From: Runella salmonicolor
GTDB taxonomy: Bacteria; Bacteroidota; Bacteroidia; Cytophagales; Spirosomataceae
DNA: 64,000 nucleotides
Assembly: GCF_024158025.1 (NCBI RefSeq)
Contig: NZ_JAMZEL010000003.1
Location: 471,914 to 535,913, forward strand
Direction of reading: 5' to 3'
In this document: positions 53,392 through 62,589 of the stretch, piece by piece
Position numbering within the stretch: position 1 is the stretch's first letter
Layout: every line of letters begins with the position of its first letter
Program-made: the position numbers and the translations under genes
Notes under the pieces: model-generated
Told to the model about the DNA's origin: nothing
Database searches by the model: none
Seen by the model: only the letters and a program-made list of their open reading frames with translations

Positions 53392-53847
53392 ATGGCTACC
53401 AAAACCCTTCTCCTGAACCATTCATTTACTGGCGATTTGGCTCGCGTCTACGATTCTATCCTGGATTTTAGGAATTTTGGCCAACTTCATCCGTACATGG
53501 TCAATGTCCATGAACTAAAAAAAACGGATAAGAATGGCATGGCATACAAAGTGAATGAAGAAGTGCTCTTGTTGGGCTTTCTGAAAATGCGCCCCGAATA
53601 CAATGTAGAAGTTCTGGAAATAGAGAAAGATAAACACGTGCGATACGTCAGTAATGTCAAAGGAGGGATTGTGTTGGTGATTGATTTTAACTTTGTGTAC
53701 GATAAAAATACCAATCAGGTTGAACTTGCAGAACACATAGTAGTCAAAGGAAATCGCTGGCTGATTGCTTATTTTATCTCGGTATTAAAAAAAGCGCACC
53801 TACAATTGTTTGACAATCTGGCGAGGAGTCTTTTGACAAAACACTGA
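53392..53847 (+). CDS. SRPBCC-family (START-like) protein
   Basis: A 151-residue helix-grip protein. The first helix-strand pattern ARVYDSILDFRNFGQLHPYM and the long C-terminal amphipathic helix (RWLIAYFISVLKKAHLQLFD) match ligand-binding SRPBCC proteins. Ligand unknown. No signal peptide. It lies between the DUF5990 gene and a secreted serine hydrolase. Confidence 0.85.
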   Translation: MATKTLLLNHSFTGDLARVYDSILDFRNFGQLHPYMVNVHELKKTDKNGMAYKVNEEVLLLGFLKMRPEYNVEVLEIEKDKHVRYVSNVKGGIVLVIDFNFVYDKNTNQVELAEHIVVKGNRWLIAYFISVLKKAHLQLFDNLARSLLTKH

Positions 53848-53900
53848 TTTTGCCGCAAAGTATATATTCCTTCACAACCGCGTAAAACCTACAAAAAAAC

Positions 53901-55463
53901 ATGAAAAAGCATTTTTACTTTACCGTCTTACTTTTCTTGTGTCTCCAATCGTTGCTACTAAATGCTCAGGTAATTACTTCCCCTGAGATTGATGCATTGG
54001 TTGAAAAAACCTTGAAGACGTTCGACGTGCCGGGAATTGCGGTGGCGGTGGTTAAAGACGGCAAAGTGATTCACGCCAAAGGCTACGGCCTGCGGTCGCT
54101 CAATACGAAAGAGAAAGTAACCAAAAACACGCTTTTTGGTATTGCCTCCAACAGCAAAGCCTTTACTTCAGCGGCGCTAGGGATGCTGATGGATGAAAAA
54201 AAACTGACTTGGGATACCAAAGTGACGGACATTATTCCCGAGTTTAAAATGTACAATCCGTACGTGACCGAAGAGTTTACCATTCGGGATTTGCTCACGC
54301 ACCGCAGCGGATTGGGCTTGGGCGCGGGAGATTTGATGTTTTGGCCCGACCAGAACAATTTTACCCTGAAAGACATCATTCATAACCTCCGCTACCTCAA
54401 ACCTGTTTCGGGATTTCGAACCAAGTATGACTATGACAACCTGCTCTACATCGTGGCGGGCGAGGTGGTGACGCGGGTATCAGGAATGCCTTGGGAGGAT
54501 TTTATCGAAACCCGAATACTCAAACCGCTGGGCATGAATGCCACGGCGGCTTCGTACAAACGCCTGAAAGACAAGTCGAACGTGATTGACCCGCACGCGC
54601 CCGTGGAGGGAACTGTCAAAGTAATTCGTCGCGATTGGAGTGAGGTGGCCAATGCCGCTGGCGGAATCTATAGCAACGTGACCGACATGAGCAAGTGGAT
54701 AATCATGCAGATGGAGAATGGTAAATTTGATAACAACAAACAACTTTTCAGCAGGGGAGTACACGATGAAATGTGGACACCCCAGACCATCATTCCCGTC
54801 AGAGGCACTAACTCCTACAATACGCATTTTTCTGGCTACGGATTGGGCTGGTTTTTGAGCGATGTTAAAGGATTCAAACAAGCTACCCACACGGGCGGAT
54901 TGGCGGGTATTGTAACGCAGGTGACGTTGCTGCCCGAGCTGAAACTCGGCATTATTGTTTTTACCAACCAGCAATCGGGCGCGGCATTTACGGCCGTAAC
55001 CAACACTATTAAAGACAGTTATCTGGGGATTAAAGGCTTGGACCGCGTGAAAGAAAACCACGACCGAGTACTTGCTAATGAGGCCGAAGCCAAGAAAATA
55101 ACGACTGAGATTTGGTCGGCAATTGAGAGGCAACAAAAAAGCAACGGGGCCCCAACGGAGACAAACTTGTTTTTGGGAACTTATCAAGACGCGTGGTTTG
55201 GCGAGGCGGTGATTTCAATCAAAAACGGGAAGCTATGGTTTGATTCCAAACGTTCTTTTCAACTAACGGGAGAGTTGTTGCCGTATAAAGGCAATACCTT
55301 TATCGTCAAATGGACCGAGCGTAGCATGGATGCCGACGCCTACGTGATGTTTGAGTTGGACAATGAAGGCAAAGCATCAGGCTTCAAAATGAAGGCAATT
55401 TCTCCCTTGACCGACTTCAGCTTTGACTTCCATGATTTGGATTTTAAGGTGAAGAGCAAGTAG
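53901..55463 (+). CDS. Secreted class-C beta-lactamase-fold serine hydrolase
   Basis: A 520-residue exported protein with signal peptide (1-22). The serine-hydrolase domain (about 25-370) has the active-site SNSK (S83-K86), a YDYDN tyrosine motif and HTGG. The C-terminal domain (about 415-520, starting near FLGTYQDAWFGEAVI) is DUF3471-like. Such proteins are peptidases or esterases more often than beta-lactamases. The antisense frame at 54480-55187 is a shadow. Confidence 0.9.
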   Translation: MKKHFYFTVLLFLCLQSLLLNAQVITSPEIDALVEKTLKTFDVPGIAVAVVKDGKVIHAKGYGLRSLNTKEKVTKNTLFGIASNSKAFTSAALGMLMDEKKLTWDTKVTDIIPEFKMYNPYVTEEFTIRDLLTHRSGLGLGAGDLMFWPDQNNFTLKDIIHNLRYLKPVSGFRTKYDYDNLLYIVAGEVVTRVSGMPWEDFIETRILKPLGMNATAASYKRLKDKSNVIDPHAPVEGTVKVIRRDWSEVANAAGGIYSNVTDMSKWIIMQMENGKFDNNKQLFSRGVHDEMWTPQTIIPVRGTNSYNTHFSGYGLGWFLSDVKGFKQATHTGGLAGIVTQVTLLPELKLGIIVFTNQQSGAAFTAVTNTIKDSYLGIKGLDRVKENHDRVLANEAEAKKITTEIWSAIERQQKSNGAPTETNLFLGTYQDAWFGEAVISIKNGKLWFDSKRSFQLTGELLPYKGNTFIVKWTERSMDADAYVMFELDNEGKASGFKMKAISPLTDFSFDFHDLDFKVKSK

Positions 55464-55464
55464 T

Positions 55465-56523
55465 TTAAATAAAATCCAGTGCTACCACTTTTTCGCAATA
55501 CATCTCGTTGAGGTTGTCTTTATTGACCTTAAAAATCATCAAAAACGGGGCGTCATTGAGGGGTATATCGCGCTCAAAATCCTGCTTTTTCTGAATGATT
55601 CGCCAGTTTTGACATAAATAAGTAGTAATGGCGAGGGTAGACTTATTTTCGATTCCACAAAAAAAGTAGCAGTTAATGGTTTCGGAAGAGAATGTTACGG
55701 GAAGTTTCAATAAAAATCCGCAGTCAAATCGCTCGTTGCTTTCGTAGTAATCGGTCCAAGCCGCTTGCTGGGTTTGGGCATTAATATACTTTACTCTGAA
55801 CCGTACGGGGCCATCGGTATATTCTATAAAATCGGCAGCCTGTTTTTTGAGTACCCACCTGAAAAAGTAGTTAGAATAAAACCCAATCGAAAAAATGCAA
55901 TTTGTTTTGTTTAGGTTTAAATTCGTTTCGTTAAAATCTAGTTTTCTATCGGTAACTTGAATCAAATCTTGGTCATACATCCTTTTGGGAAGGGTTTGAT
56001 TGTAATCATGAAACAGGGTAATCAATTCCAATAAACATTCAGTGTCTCTCGAATCAACGGTTTGCTCATTGGCCAGTGGAAACTTTCCCATCATGTCGGG
56101 AGGAGGAACGTCTTTGTTGGCGTCAAAAATGGGTTGAATTACCACTATTTTGCCCTCTTTTTTGATGCCAAAAAAATGATGAAGCGTCAACGAAAACTCG
56201 CTGATATAAGCCTGAGGATTGGCATATCCCAAAAACTTTGTAAATAAATTTAAGTAATCCTCCTGAAAATTAACCAGTTCTCTAGTTTGTACTTCGTTGC
56301 GCTTACGCCAGAGGTACATTGTATTGAAGGTAGAGGAGAAAGATAAATGGGTGGCTTCTTCCAGAATGGACTGAAAGTAAGTGACGTTGGTTTTGGGGTT
56401 GGTTAATTTCCAGATGAATGTTTCGGAGCCTCGGTAGGTCATTCCGCGTTTTACGAACTCCTCCTGTAATTTGGTTTTAACGTCCAGATAAAGTTGTTCA
56501 CACAAGTTTTTATTGATGTTCAT
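55465..56523 (-). CDS. Unrecognised 352-residue protein
   Basis: I do not recognise this family. It lacks a signal peptide and membrane segments. The N-terminal half is helical and basic-acidic mixed (LCEQLYLDVKTKLQEEFVKR). The second half is beta-rich and aromatic (IFSIGFYSNYFFRWVLKKQA, FDCGFLLKLPVTFS). The ATG at 56523 is preceded by an A/T-rich 226-bp region. It converges on the serine hydrolase; the two stops are one base apart. Codon use looks like its neighbours, so recent transfer is not evident. Confidence 0.75.
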   Translation of the reverse strand: MNINKNLCEQLYLDVKTKLQEEFVKRGMTYRGSETFIWKLTNPKTNVTYFQSILEEATHLSFSSTFNTMYLWRKRNEVQTRELVNFQEDYLNLFTKFLGYANPQAYISEFSLTLHHFFGIKKEGKIVVIQPIFDANKDVPPPDMMGKFPLANEQTVDSRDTECLLELITLFHDYNQTLPKRMYDQDLIQVTDRKLDFNETNLNLNKTNCIFSIGFYSNYFFRWVLKKQAADFIEYTDGPVRFRVKYINAQTQQAAWTDYYESNERFDCGFLLKLPVTFSSETINCYFFCGIENKSTLAITTYLCQNWRIIQKKQDFERDIPLNDAPFLMIFKVNKDNLNEMYCEKVVALDFI

Positions 56524-56666
56524 CGGTAGGGCAATTGTGTTCCATTTTGTTCCGAAAATAGTTTAAAATTTTGTAATAAATTAACTAATAATAGAATAAA
56601 TAGGATAAAAAAATGTGCTTAAACTCAAATACACTGTGTCATACAGTAACCTATGATGAATGAATA

Positions 56667-56706
56667 ACGAAAGGTTGTCTTTGCTTTTTAAGGCAACCTT
56701 TCGTTC
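56667..56706. repeat. Palindrome AACGAAAGGTTG / CAACCTTTCGTT
   Basis: Perfect 12-bp arms flank 16 nt, located between divergent genes upstream of the VOC-family gene. As with the palindrome at 51633, its location argues against a simple terminator role. Confidence 0.75.
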
Positions 56707-56749
56707 TAAAAATGGATGATTTATTACCAACTAAATTTCTAAAAATCGA

Positions 56750-57160
56750 ATGAATCTTACATTAAAACGCATTCAGCACGTAGGTATTCCGGTTACTGAT
56801 TTGGCCCGTTCCGTTGCTTTTTATGAGCAATTGGGTTTTGAAAATGTAATGTCGTCTTCGTTTGAATTCAACGGTGGTCAAGGCAATGTTGCTATGATGC
56901 AAAGTGGGGAGATTATCATCGAAATCTACCAGATGCCCGATAGTGAATTGGCCGAAATCAAAAATAGAAAAGACGGACACGTCGATCATGTTGCTTTCGA
57001 TGTCGAAAATATCGACGAAGCGTTTGAGCAACTCAAAGCGGCTGGCTTTGCCATTTTGGAAGAGGCCCCCGTGTTTTTGCCTTTTTGGAAAAATGGCTGT
57101 AAATATTTCAATATCAAGGGGCCCGATGGCGAACGTTTGGAGTATAATCAGATACTATAA
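56750..57160 (+). CDS. VOC-family (glyoxalase I-like) protein
   Basis: A 136-residue vicinal-oxygen-chelate protein. The first half-site is IQHVGIPVTDLARSVAFYEQ, the second DHVAFDVENIDEAFEQLKAA, with closing IKGPDGERLEY. Metal-ligand His and Glu positions are present in each half. It may be a lactoylglutathione lyase or a related isomerase; the substrate is not determined. A terminator-like hairpin is at 57282-57318, about 120 nt downstream. Confidence 0.92.
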   Translation: MNLTLKRIQHVGIPVTDLARSVAFYEQLGFENVMSSSFEFNGGQGNVAMMQSGEIIIEIYQMPDSELAEIKNRKDGHVDHVAFDVENIDEAFEQLKAAGFAILEEAPVFLPFWKNGCKYFNIKGPDGERLEYNQIL

Positions 57161-57281
57161 GCGATAATAAAAACTAGGGTTTTATATAAGAAATTTTTGA
57201 GATGATGCCCACCGAGCGTCGTTGAGAATCAAGATTCAGCAATGGTGTAACCCACCAAAACTGATAGGTTAAAGTGAACAG

Positions 57282-57318
57282 AAATGGCAGCGGCGATGAG
57301 CTGCTGCCATTTTTTTTA
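57282..57318 (+). terminator. Terminator with T-tract
   Basis: AAATGGCAGC pairs with GCTGCCATTT and is followed by a run of T. It lies 120 nt past the VOC gene; I see no separate gene between, so that stretch is probably its 3' UTR. Confidence 0.8.
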
Positions 57319-57387
57319 GGCCAAAAAGAGGGGCATTTTTACTTTTTATCAACGTATAAAACCGTTTTGAGTAAGTAAAAAAAGGTA

Positions 57388-57418
57388 TTATTTCAGTTTT
57401 AAGGATAATCTGAAATAA
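57388..57418 (+). promoter_or_regulatory. Hairpin TTATTTCAG / CTGAAATAA abutting the Kelch gene start
   Basis: Perfect 9-bp arms separated by 13 nt end two bases before the ATG at 57421. In mRNA it would occupy the ribosome-binding region; in DNA it could be an operator. Confidence 0.55.
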
Positions 57419-57420
57419 CC

Positions 57421-58404
57421 ATGCAAAGAAAACTCACCTCGATATTGATGGTCGCTGGTAGCCTGTATGCTTCATTTGCGCAGGCTCAAACGGCAAGCAG
57501 TTGGGAAACCGTTCAGTCGACCACAAGCTGCACCGCGCGGCACGAAAACGCTTTCACCAAAGTAGGTGATAAGCTATACCTGATTGGCGGGCGCGGCACG
57601 CGCCCCGTAGACGAGTACGACCCCGCCACCAACACGTGGAAGCAATTGGCTGCGCCTCCCATCGAAATGAATCATTTTCAGGCCATTGAATACAAAAATG
57701 AAGCCTATGTAATGGGGGCTTTTATGGGTGCGTATCCGCACGAAAAACCCATTTCGAGTATCTATATTTTCAACCCCGCCAAAAATGAATGGCGCGTGGG
57801 CCCTGCCATTCCTGCCGACCGTTTGCGCGGTGCTGCGGGCTCGGTGGTGTATAAAAATAAACTTTATCTGGTCTGCGGCATTCAGGATGGGCATTACGAT
57901 GGGCACGTGGGTTGGTTGGATGAATATGACCCCAAAACCAACACCTGGCGTAAACTCCCCGATGCTCCACACGTTCGCGACCACGTTTCGGTCGCCATCA
58001 TTGATGACAAACTGTACGTAGCAGGTGGGAGACGCTCCACGGCACGCATCAATCAAGTGCTAAACCTGACCGAACCCGCCGTGGATGTGTTTGATTTTAA
58101 GACCAATACGTGGACGACGTTGCCCGAAAGCCTGAATTTGCCCACCCAACGGGCGGGAAATACCACTGTTCCGTTTGGGTATAAATTGCTCATTATGGGC
58201 GGTGAAAGCGCCGCGCAAGTGGAAGCCCACGCCGAAGTGGAAGCCTTTGATACCAAACAAATGAAGTGGGAAAAACTGCCCAACCTCAACAAGGGGCGTC
58301 ACGGGACAGGGGCCACGGTCTACAAAAAGAAAGTGTACGTGGCGGCAGGTTCGGGCAACCGAGGCGGCGGCCCCGAACTTACCACAATGGAAGTATTAAA
58401 ATAG
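57421..58404 (+). CDS. Secreted Kelch-repeat beta-propeller protein
   Basis: A 327-residue exported protein with signal peptide (1-23). Six or so Kelch blades are visible, with GG pairs and spaced Y/W residues: KLYLIGGRGTRPVDEYDPATN, KLYLVCGIQDG, KLYVAGGRRST and KLLIMGGESAAQ. This suits sugar or protein binding or a mutarotase-type role (NanM-like). Its start abuts a hairpin, and a 100-bp tandem repeat follows. Confidence 0.9.
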   Translation: MQRKLTSILMVAGSLYASFAQAQTASSWETVQSTTSCTARHENAFTKVGDKLYLIGGRGTRPVDEYDPATNTWKQLAAPPIEMNHFQAIEYKNEAYVMGAFMGAYPHEKPISSIYIFNPAKNEWRVGPAIPADRLRGAAGSVVYKNKLYLVCGIQDGHYDGHVGWLDEYDPKTNTWRKLPDAPHVRDHVSVAIIDDKLYVAGGRRSTARINQVLNLTEPAVDVFDFKTNTWTTLPESLNLPTQRAGNTTVPFGYKLLIMGGESAAQVEAHAEVEAFDTKQMKWEKLPNLNKGRHGTGATVYKKKVYVAAGSGNRGGGPELTTMEVLK

Positions 58405-58446
58405 CCTTCCCTGCATTCCATTTACTTTTTCGGTCTATCATTTTTT

Positions 58447-58660
58447 AGTTTACTATTTCAGTCTATCTTTTTCGGTTTACTTTTTTTTGGTATACTTTTT
58501 CAGTCTATCATTTTTCTGTTTACTATTTTGCGGTTTATCTTTTTTCAGTTTACTATTTCAGTCTATCTTTTTCGGTTTACTTTTTTTTGGTATACTTTTT
58601 CAGTCTATCATTTTTCTGTTTACTATTTTGCGGTTTATCTTTTTTCAGTTTACTATTTTT
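58447..58660. repeat. 100-bp tandem repeat (two full units plus a partial third)
   Basis: Copies begin at 58447, 58547 and 58647; the first two are nearly identical over 100 bp. Each contains smaller CAGTCTATC, CGGTTTAC and CTGTTTAC blocks separated by T runs. Apparent frames such as 58487-58708 are translations of the repeat. The amidohydrolase ATG (58671) lies just after it. Confidence 0.9.
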
Positions 58661-58670
58661 CGGTTCACAA

Positions 58671-59510
58671 ATGACCATCGATTCTCACCAACATTTTTGG
58701 ATTTTTGACGCGGTACGCGATGCGTGGATTAATGACGAAATGAAGCGTATTCAGCGCAATTTTTTACCTGAAGATTTATGGCCCGTTTTGCAAGCCAACG
58801 GCGTTGACGGTTGCGTAGCCGTGCAGGCTGACCAATCGGAAGCAGAAACGCTCTTTTTGCTGGCTTTGGCCGAAAAATATTCCAGCTTCGTCAAAGGCGT
58901 GGTGGGATGGGTGGATTTGCGAGCTTCCAATCTCTACGAAAAGCTCGAATACTATTCACAATACGAACTCCTGAAAGGGTTTCGTCACGTGGCGCAGGCC
59001 GAACCTGACGATTTTCTGGCTCGCCCCGAAATCATCAAAGGCATTCGACAATTAACCGCTTTTGATTTTACGTATGATATTCTGATTTATCCTACCCAGC
59101 TCAAAGCCGCGCTGCACTTGGTGCGGGAGCTGCCTCAGGTAAATTTTGTGGTTGACCACATTGCAAAGCCGTACATCAAAGATGGTAAATTAAACACATG
59201 GTCCAATTATATGCGGCAATTGGCGGCGCAACCGCAGGTTCATTGTAAAGTGTCGGGAATGGTGACCGAAGCCGATTGGAAAAACTGGACGAAAAAAGAT
59301 TTTTATCCCTATCTCGACGTCGTATTTGAAGCATTTGGACCTGACCGACTGATGTTTGGCTCTGATTGGCCGGTGTGCCTTGTAGCGGCTGAATATGAGC
59401 AAGTTATCGGGCTAGTCCGTGACTACATGATAAACGTTGGTTTCTCGACCAGCGACCAGGCCAAGGTTTTTGGAGAAAACGCCACGCGTTTTTATCGGTT
59501 GGAAGAATAA
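58671..59510 (+). CDS. Amidohydrolase-2 family protein (L-fuconolactonase-like)
   Basis: A 279-residue TIM-barrel lactonase-type hydrolase. The ATG at 58671 (MTIDSHQHFW) starts the metal-binding HxH motif; the frame upstream is repeat sequence. Later motifs are FVVDHIAKP and FGSDWPVC. Close relatives hydrolyse L-fucono- or L-rhamnono-lactone. The FAH-family gene at 62590 is the matching later step of such pathways, though three kilobases away. Confidence 0.9.
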   Translation: MTIDSHQHFWIFDAVRDAWINDEMKRIQRNFLPEDLWPVLQANGVDGCVAVQADQSEAETLFLLALAEKYSSFVKGVVGWVDLRASNLYEKLEYYSQYELLKGFRHVAQAEPDDFLARPEIIKGIRQLTAFDFTYDILIYPTQLKAALHLVRELPQVNFVVDHIAKPYIKDGKLNTWSNYMRQLAAQPQVHCKVSGMVTEADWKNWTKKDFYPYLDVVFEAFGPDRLMFGSDWPVCLVAAEYEQVIGLVRDYMINVGFSTSDQAKVFGENATRFYRLEE

Positions 59511-59594
59511 ATCAAGAAAAAAACATCATCCTGCCCGAATACCTATATAAACAGATTCGGGTAGGAAAAATCTGTTGTCAAAAAACGAATCTGC

Positions 59595-60296
59595 TCAGGC
59601 TTGTGAATCGGGCCTTAAATGCACAAGTACTTCACTAATTGTCGCAAAATCACGAAAATTTGGGTGCTCTACTCGGTGCTCGATGTGTTCGTATGCCCAA
59701 GTGGTATGGAATGGAATGTGAAAACCGTGCCCGCCAATGGCCAATACGGGTAAGACATCTGATTTGAGCGAATTGCCAATCATCAAAAATTCATCAGCCT
59801 CAATGTCAAGGTGTTTGATGAGCTTTTGGTAGTCGGCTTCCTTCTTTTCGCTCATAATTTCGATGTGGTGAAAATAATGCTCTAAGCCCGATTTACGCAG
59901 TTTTCGTTCTTGGTCGAGCAAATCCCCCTTGGTCGCTACCACCAACCTGTAATGTCCCGAAAGTGATTGCAGGACGTGTTCGACATCATCCAGTAACTCA
60001 ATGGGTTTTTCGAGCATTTCTTTGCCCAACGCAATGATTTTTTCGATGACAGGTACGCCGAGGGTGTTTTCGGAAATGCGCAGGGCCGTTTCGACCATAC
60101 TCAAAATAAAGCTCTTTACACCGTAGCCGTACAGCGAAATATTTTGGACTTGGGTCTGGTACAACTCCGCCGATATACTGTGGTGGGGGAGGTAATCTTC
60201 GAGCAAACCGCAAAATTTACGCTCAGTTTCCTGAAAAAAAGGCTCATTGACCCAAAGGGTATCGTCGGCGTCAAACGCAATTACTTTAATACTCAT
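59595..60296 (-). CDS. HAD-superfamily hydrolase
   Basis: A 233-residue phosphatase-like protein. Motif I is DADDT (residues 9-13) in IAFDADDTLW, motif II is VVATKG, and motif IV is GNSLKSDVLP. A helical cap lies at about 20-110. This is the YjjG/YfnB-type nucleotidase-like branch; the substrate is unknown. It is on the minus strand just upstream, in transcription order downstream, of the DUF5916 gene. Confidence 0.92.
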   Translation of the reverse strand: MSIKVIAFDADDTLWVNEPFFQETERKFCGLLEDYLPHHSISAELYQTQVQNISLYGYGVKSFILSMVETALRISENTLGVPVIEKIIALGKEMLEKPIELLDDVEHVLQSLSGHYRLVVATKGDLLDQERKLRKSGLEHYFHHIEIMSEKKEADYQKLIKHLDIEADEFLMIGNSLKSDVLPVLAIGGHGFHIPFHTTWAYEHIEHRVEHPNFRDFATISEVLVHLRPDSQA

Positions 60297-60334
60297 ATCT
60301 ATTTTAATGACTAGCGGTCATTGAAAATCAATTT

Positions 60335-62503
60335 TTATACATTCCACCAATACGTCAATTTTAAGACAATGGCGCGGTTCTTGACCATTAGGTTTTCGGG
60401 TAAATAATTATCAGTGTATACGATAAACAGGTCAGAAGCAGGCTGATAGCGCCATTGAAGGCGGGTATTTAGGTTAATGTTTTTTGCTTGGCTGTTGTAC
60501 TGCACAAAAGTAGTCCAGAACAGACTGTTGGTAAATGTAATGTCTACCCTAGGGCCTACGAGCCACAACTCAACGGGGGTTTTCAGGTAAGGAACCTGAA
60601 TTTTGTTATAATCTACCGAAAATTTGGTGGCTACGTAAGGTTGAAAACGATACCCGAGGGTTGTTTTTAAATTTAGGCGGGTTCCGTTGGCAAAAAAGCC
60701 ACCGTAGCGGGCGCTGAAAGCGTAGGTCAAGCGTGCGCGGGGGCTAGAGGTGAAATCCATTCCTGCCGATTTCCAATTGTGATTTGTCCCAGCTGCTAAC
60801 TTCTCACGGCCCGTATTTGTGGGGTCAAAGGGAGCCAATAGCTGTACGTAATTGGAAGCGACACCGACGACACCAGTAGCCCGATTTCGAAAATTAAAGG
60901 TGTAGGTCAGCGTCGTTTCATTGTCGGTCAACTTACTTGATTTGTTCCAAAACAGGGTCGTTTGGAGCAGCGGCCCGTGGCTGATGAGGCTTTGTGAATT
61001 GACAAAAAATAAATATCCGACGTTGGGTACGGCCATTTGATACCCGCGCCGGGCGGCGTTGGGCACATAGCCTACTTCGGCGTTGTAGTTCTCGCCGACG
61101 TATTCATATCGCCATTGCCAAAAGAGATTTGCTTTGTTGAAGTTGAGCAGGCTCGAAATGGCCACATCGTTGCCCGATAAGTGTGGACTGAACGACTTGA
61201 GCACGGTGGCTTTGCCCGTCCAGATATTATTGGCGGAGGCCAAGTTGAATTCGGCGCCTATGTTTCGGTTATATTTTCCCGTTGTTTTATGGATTTGCTC
61301 ATCATAGCCCAATGATTCTTTGTTGACCATCAAGATGCCGACGTTGGAACGGGCAAATACTTTGCGTTGCAAGGCTACGACGGCAAAGTTCTGGGCGGGC
61401 AAATCCCCCTGCTCACGGGTTTGGGTATCCAAAACGCCGATACGCCAGTTTTTATCCAATTTACCGCTGAGCCTTGCCCCGAATAAAATCGGAACGCCCA
61501 ACCCGATACGTCGCGAGAAGAAGGGGCGCAGGGTCGAAAAGCCAAAACTGGCAAACAAGTCGGCATTTTCTAAAAAGAACTGTCGTCGTTCGGGAAAAAA
61601 TAGTTCAAAACGGTCTAAATTGGTTTGTTGAACATCCACTTCCACCTGCGAAAAGTCTGGATTGACGGTCAAATCGAGGTTAAGGGATGAATTTAAGGCA
61701 ATTTTAGCATCTCCTCCAATGGCGGGCTTCCAGTCGGCAGGAGTCTTCTTAACGTGGTCTTTCGATACATTCGTGAGTGCGTAGGGAATCAACGAAATGT
61801 TTTTTCCCGCAGGAGGCAGCGGCTTGTCCCACACCAATACGCCAGCATAGCCCAAATTGGCCGATTGAAATTGACGCGGAACGGGTGCCCACGCCGATTT
61901 TTCGTTGATGGTTAGTTCAAGACGACTAAAATTGATGCCCCAGCGGGTTTGTTCTGGCCGGTAGCGGATGCTTTTAAAAGGAATGGCGGCTTCCCATACC
62001 CAGCGGTCATCGTAGTTTTTAGTAGCTCCGTGCCATTTATTGTCCCAATTAAGGTTGATGAATGTCCCGTCGGCCTCTTGTCCGTCCCAATAAGCGCCTG
62101 CGGCACTGGCTCCAAACGAAAAGCCGTTGGTTAAGTCCTCAAACGTATCCAGAACGATAAAAAAATTGTCATTGTTGCCAAAATTGAAGTCTCTTTTCAG
62201 GGATTCTACCACAAGGGAACCCTTTACAGGCTTATAATTGATGGCAATGATGTAGAGGTTGTTTTTATCATAACACATCTTAACCTCCGTTTTGGCGCGC
62301 GACAGGCTGGTGTCCATCGGCGTAATCATAAAGAAATCTTTGGCGGTTTCGGTAGTTTGCCAAGCGGCATCATTTTCCAGACCGTCGATTTTGAGAGGAG
62401 CATCTGCTTCCCGAATGTGGTATTGGTAGGATTCATTTTTCTTTTGGGCAAAAACCGTTACCCCACACAGTAAAAACCACAGAAACAGACGCATTTGTAG
62501 CAT
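60335..62503 (-). CDS. DUF5916 outer-membrane protein with N-terminal CBM9-like domain
   Basis: A 722-residue exported protein with signal peptide (1-20). It has a carbohydrate-binding-module-9-like domain (about 28-225, with PLKIDGLENDAAWQ and WEAAIPFKSIRY) and then a DUF5916 barrel-like region with many aromatic strands, ending IVLKLTYWWNV. It probably sits in the outer membrane and binds sugars or peptidoglycan-type ligands. It is followed by the HAD gene after 38 bp. Confidence 0.9.
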   Translation of the reverse strand: MLQMRLFLWFLLCGVTVFAQKKNESYQYHIREADAPLKIDGLENDAAWQTTETAKDFFMITPMDTSLSRAKTEVKMCYDKNNLYIIAINYKPVKGSLVVESLKRDFNFGNNDNFFIVLDTFEDLTNGFSFGASAAGAYWDGQEADGTFINLNWDNKWHGATKNYDDRWVWEAAIPFKSIRYRPEQTRWGINFSRLELTINEKSAWAPVPRQFQSANLGYAGVLVWDKPLPPAGKNISLIPYALTNVSKDHVKKTPADWKPAIGGDAKIALNSSLNLDLTVNPDFSQVEVDVQQTNLDRFELFFPERRQFFLENADLFASFGFSTLRPFFSRRIGLGVPILFGARLSGKLDKNWRIGVLDTQTREQGDLPAQNFAVVALQRKVFARSNVGILMVNKESLGYDEQIHKTTGKYNRNIGAEFNLASANNIWTGKATVLKSFSPHLSGNDVAISSLLNFNKANLFWQWRYEYVGENYNAEVGYVPNAARRGYQMAVPNVGYLFFVNSQSLISHGPLLQTTLFWNKSSKLTDNETTLTYTFNFRNRATGVVGVASNYVQLLAPFDPTNTGREKLAAGTNHNWKSAGMDFTSSPRARLTYAFSARYGGFFANGTRLNLKTTLGYRFQPYVATKFSVDYNKIQVPYLKTPVELWLVGPRVDITFTNSLFWTTFVQYNSQAKNINLNTRLQWRYQPASDLFIVYTDNYLPENLMVKNRAIVLKLTYWWNV

Positions 62504-62589
62504 TTGAAAAGATGTAAGTAATAAAGAATGAAGGGCGGTTAGAGTCGGGCCCTAACCGCCAAAATGTTTGGTGTGTCTTGAAGGCTATT

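Noticed and set aside
54480..55187. 235-codon minus-strand frame
   Set aside because: It is antisense to the serine hydrolase gene with intact SxxK and HTG motifs.
58447..58660. CRISPR array
   Set aside because: Whole 100-bp units repeat with no unique spacers, and no cas genes are present.
58487..58708. Phe/Leu-rich frames in the tandem repeat, as a membrane peptide
   Set aside because: The 100-bp period shifts the frame each copy, so the frames are a by-product of T-rich repeats.
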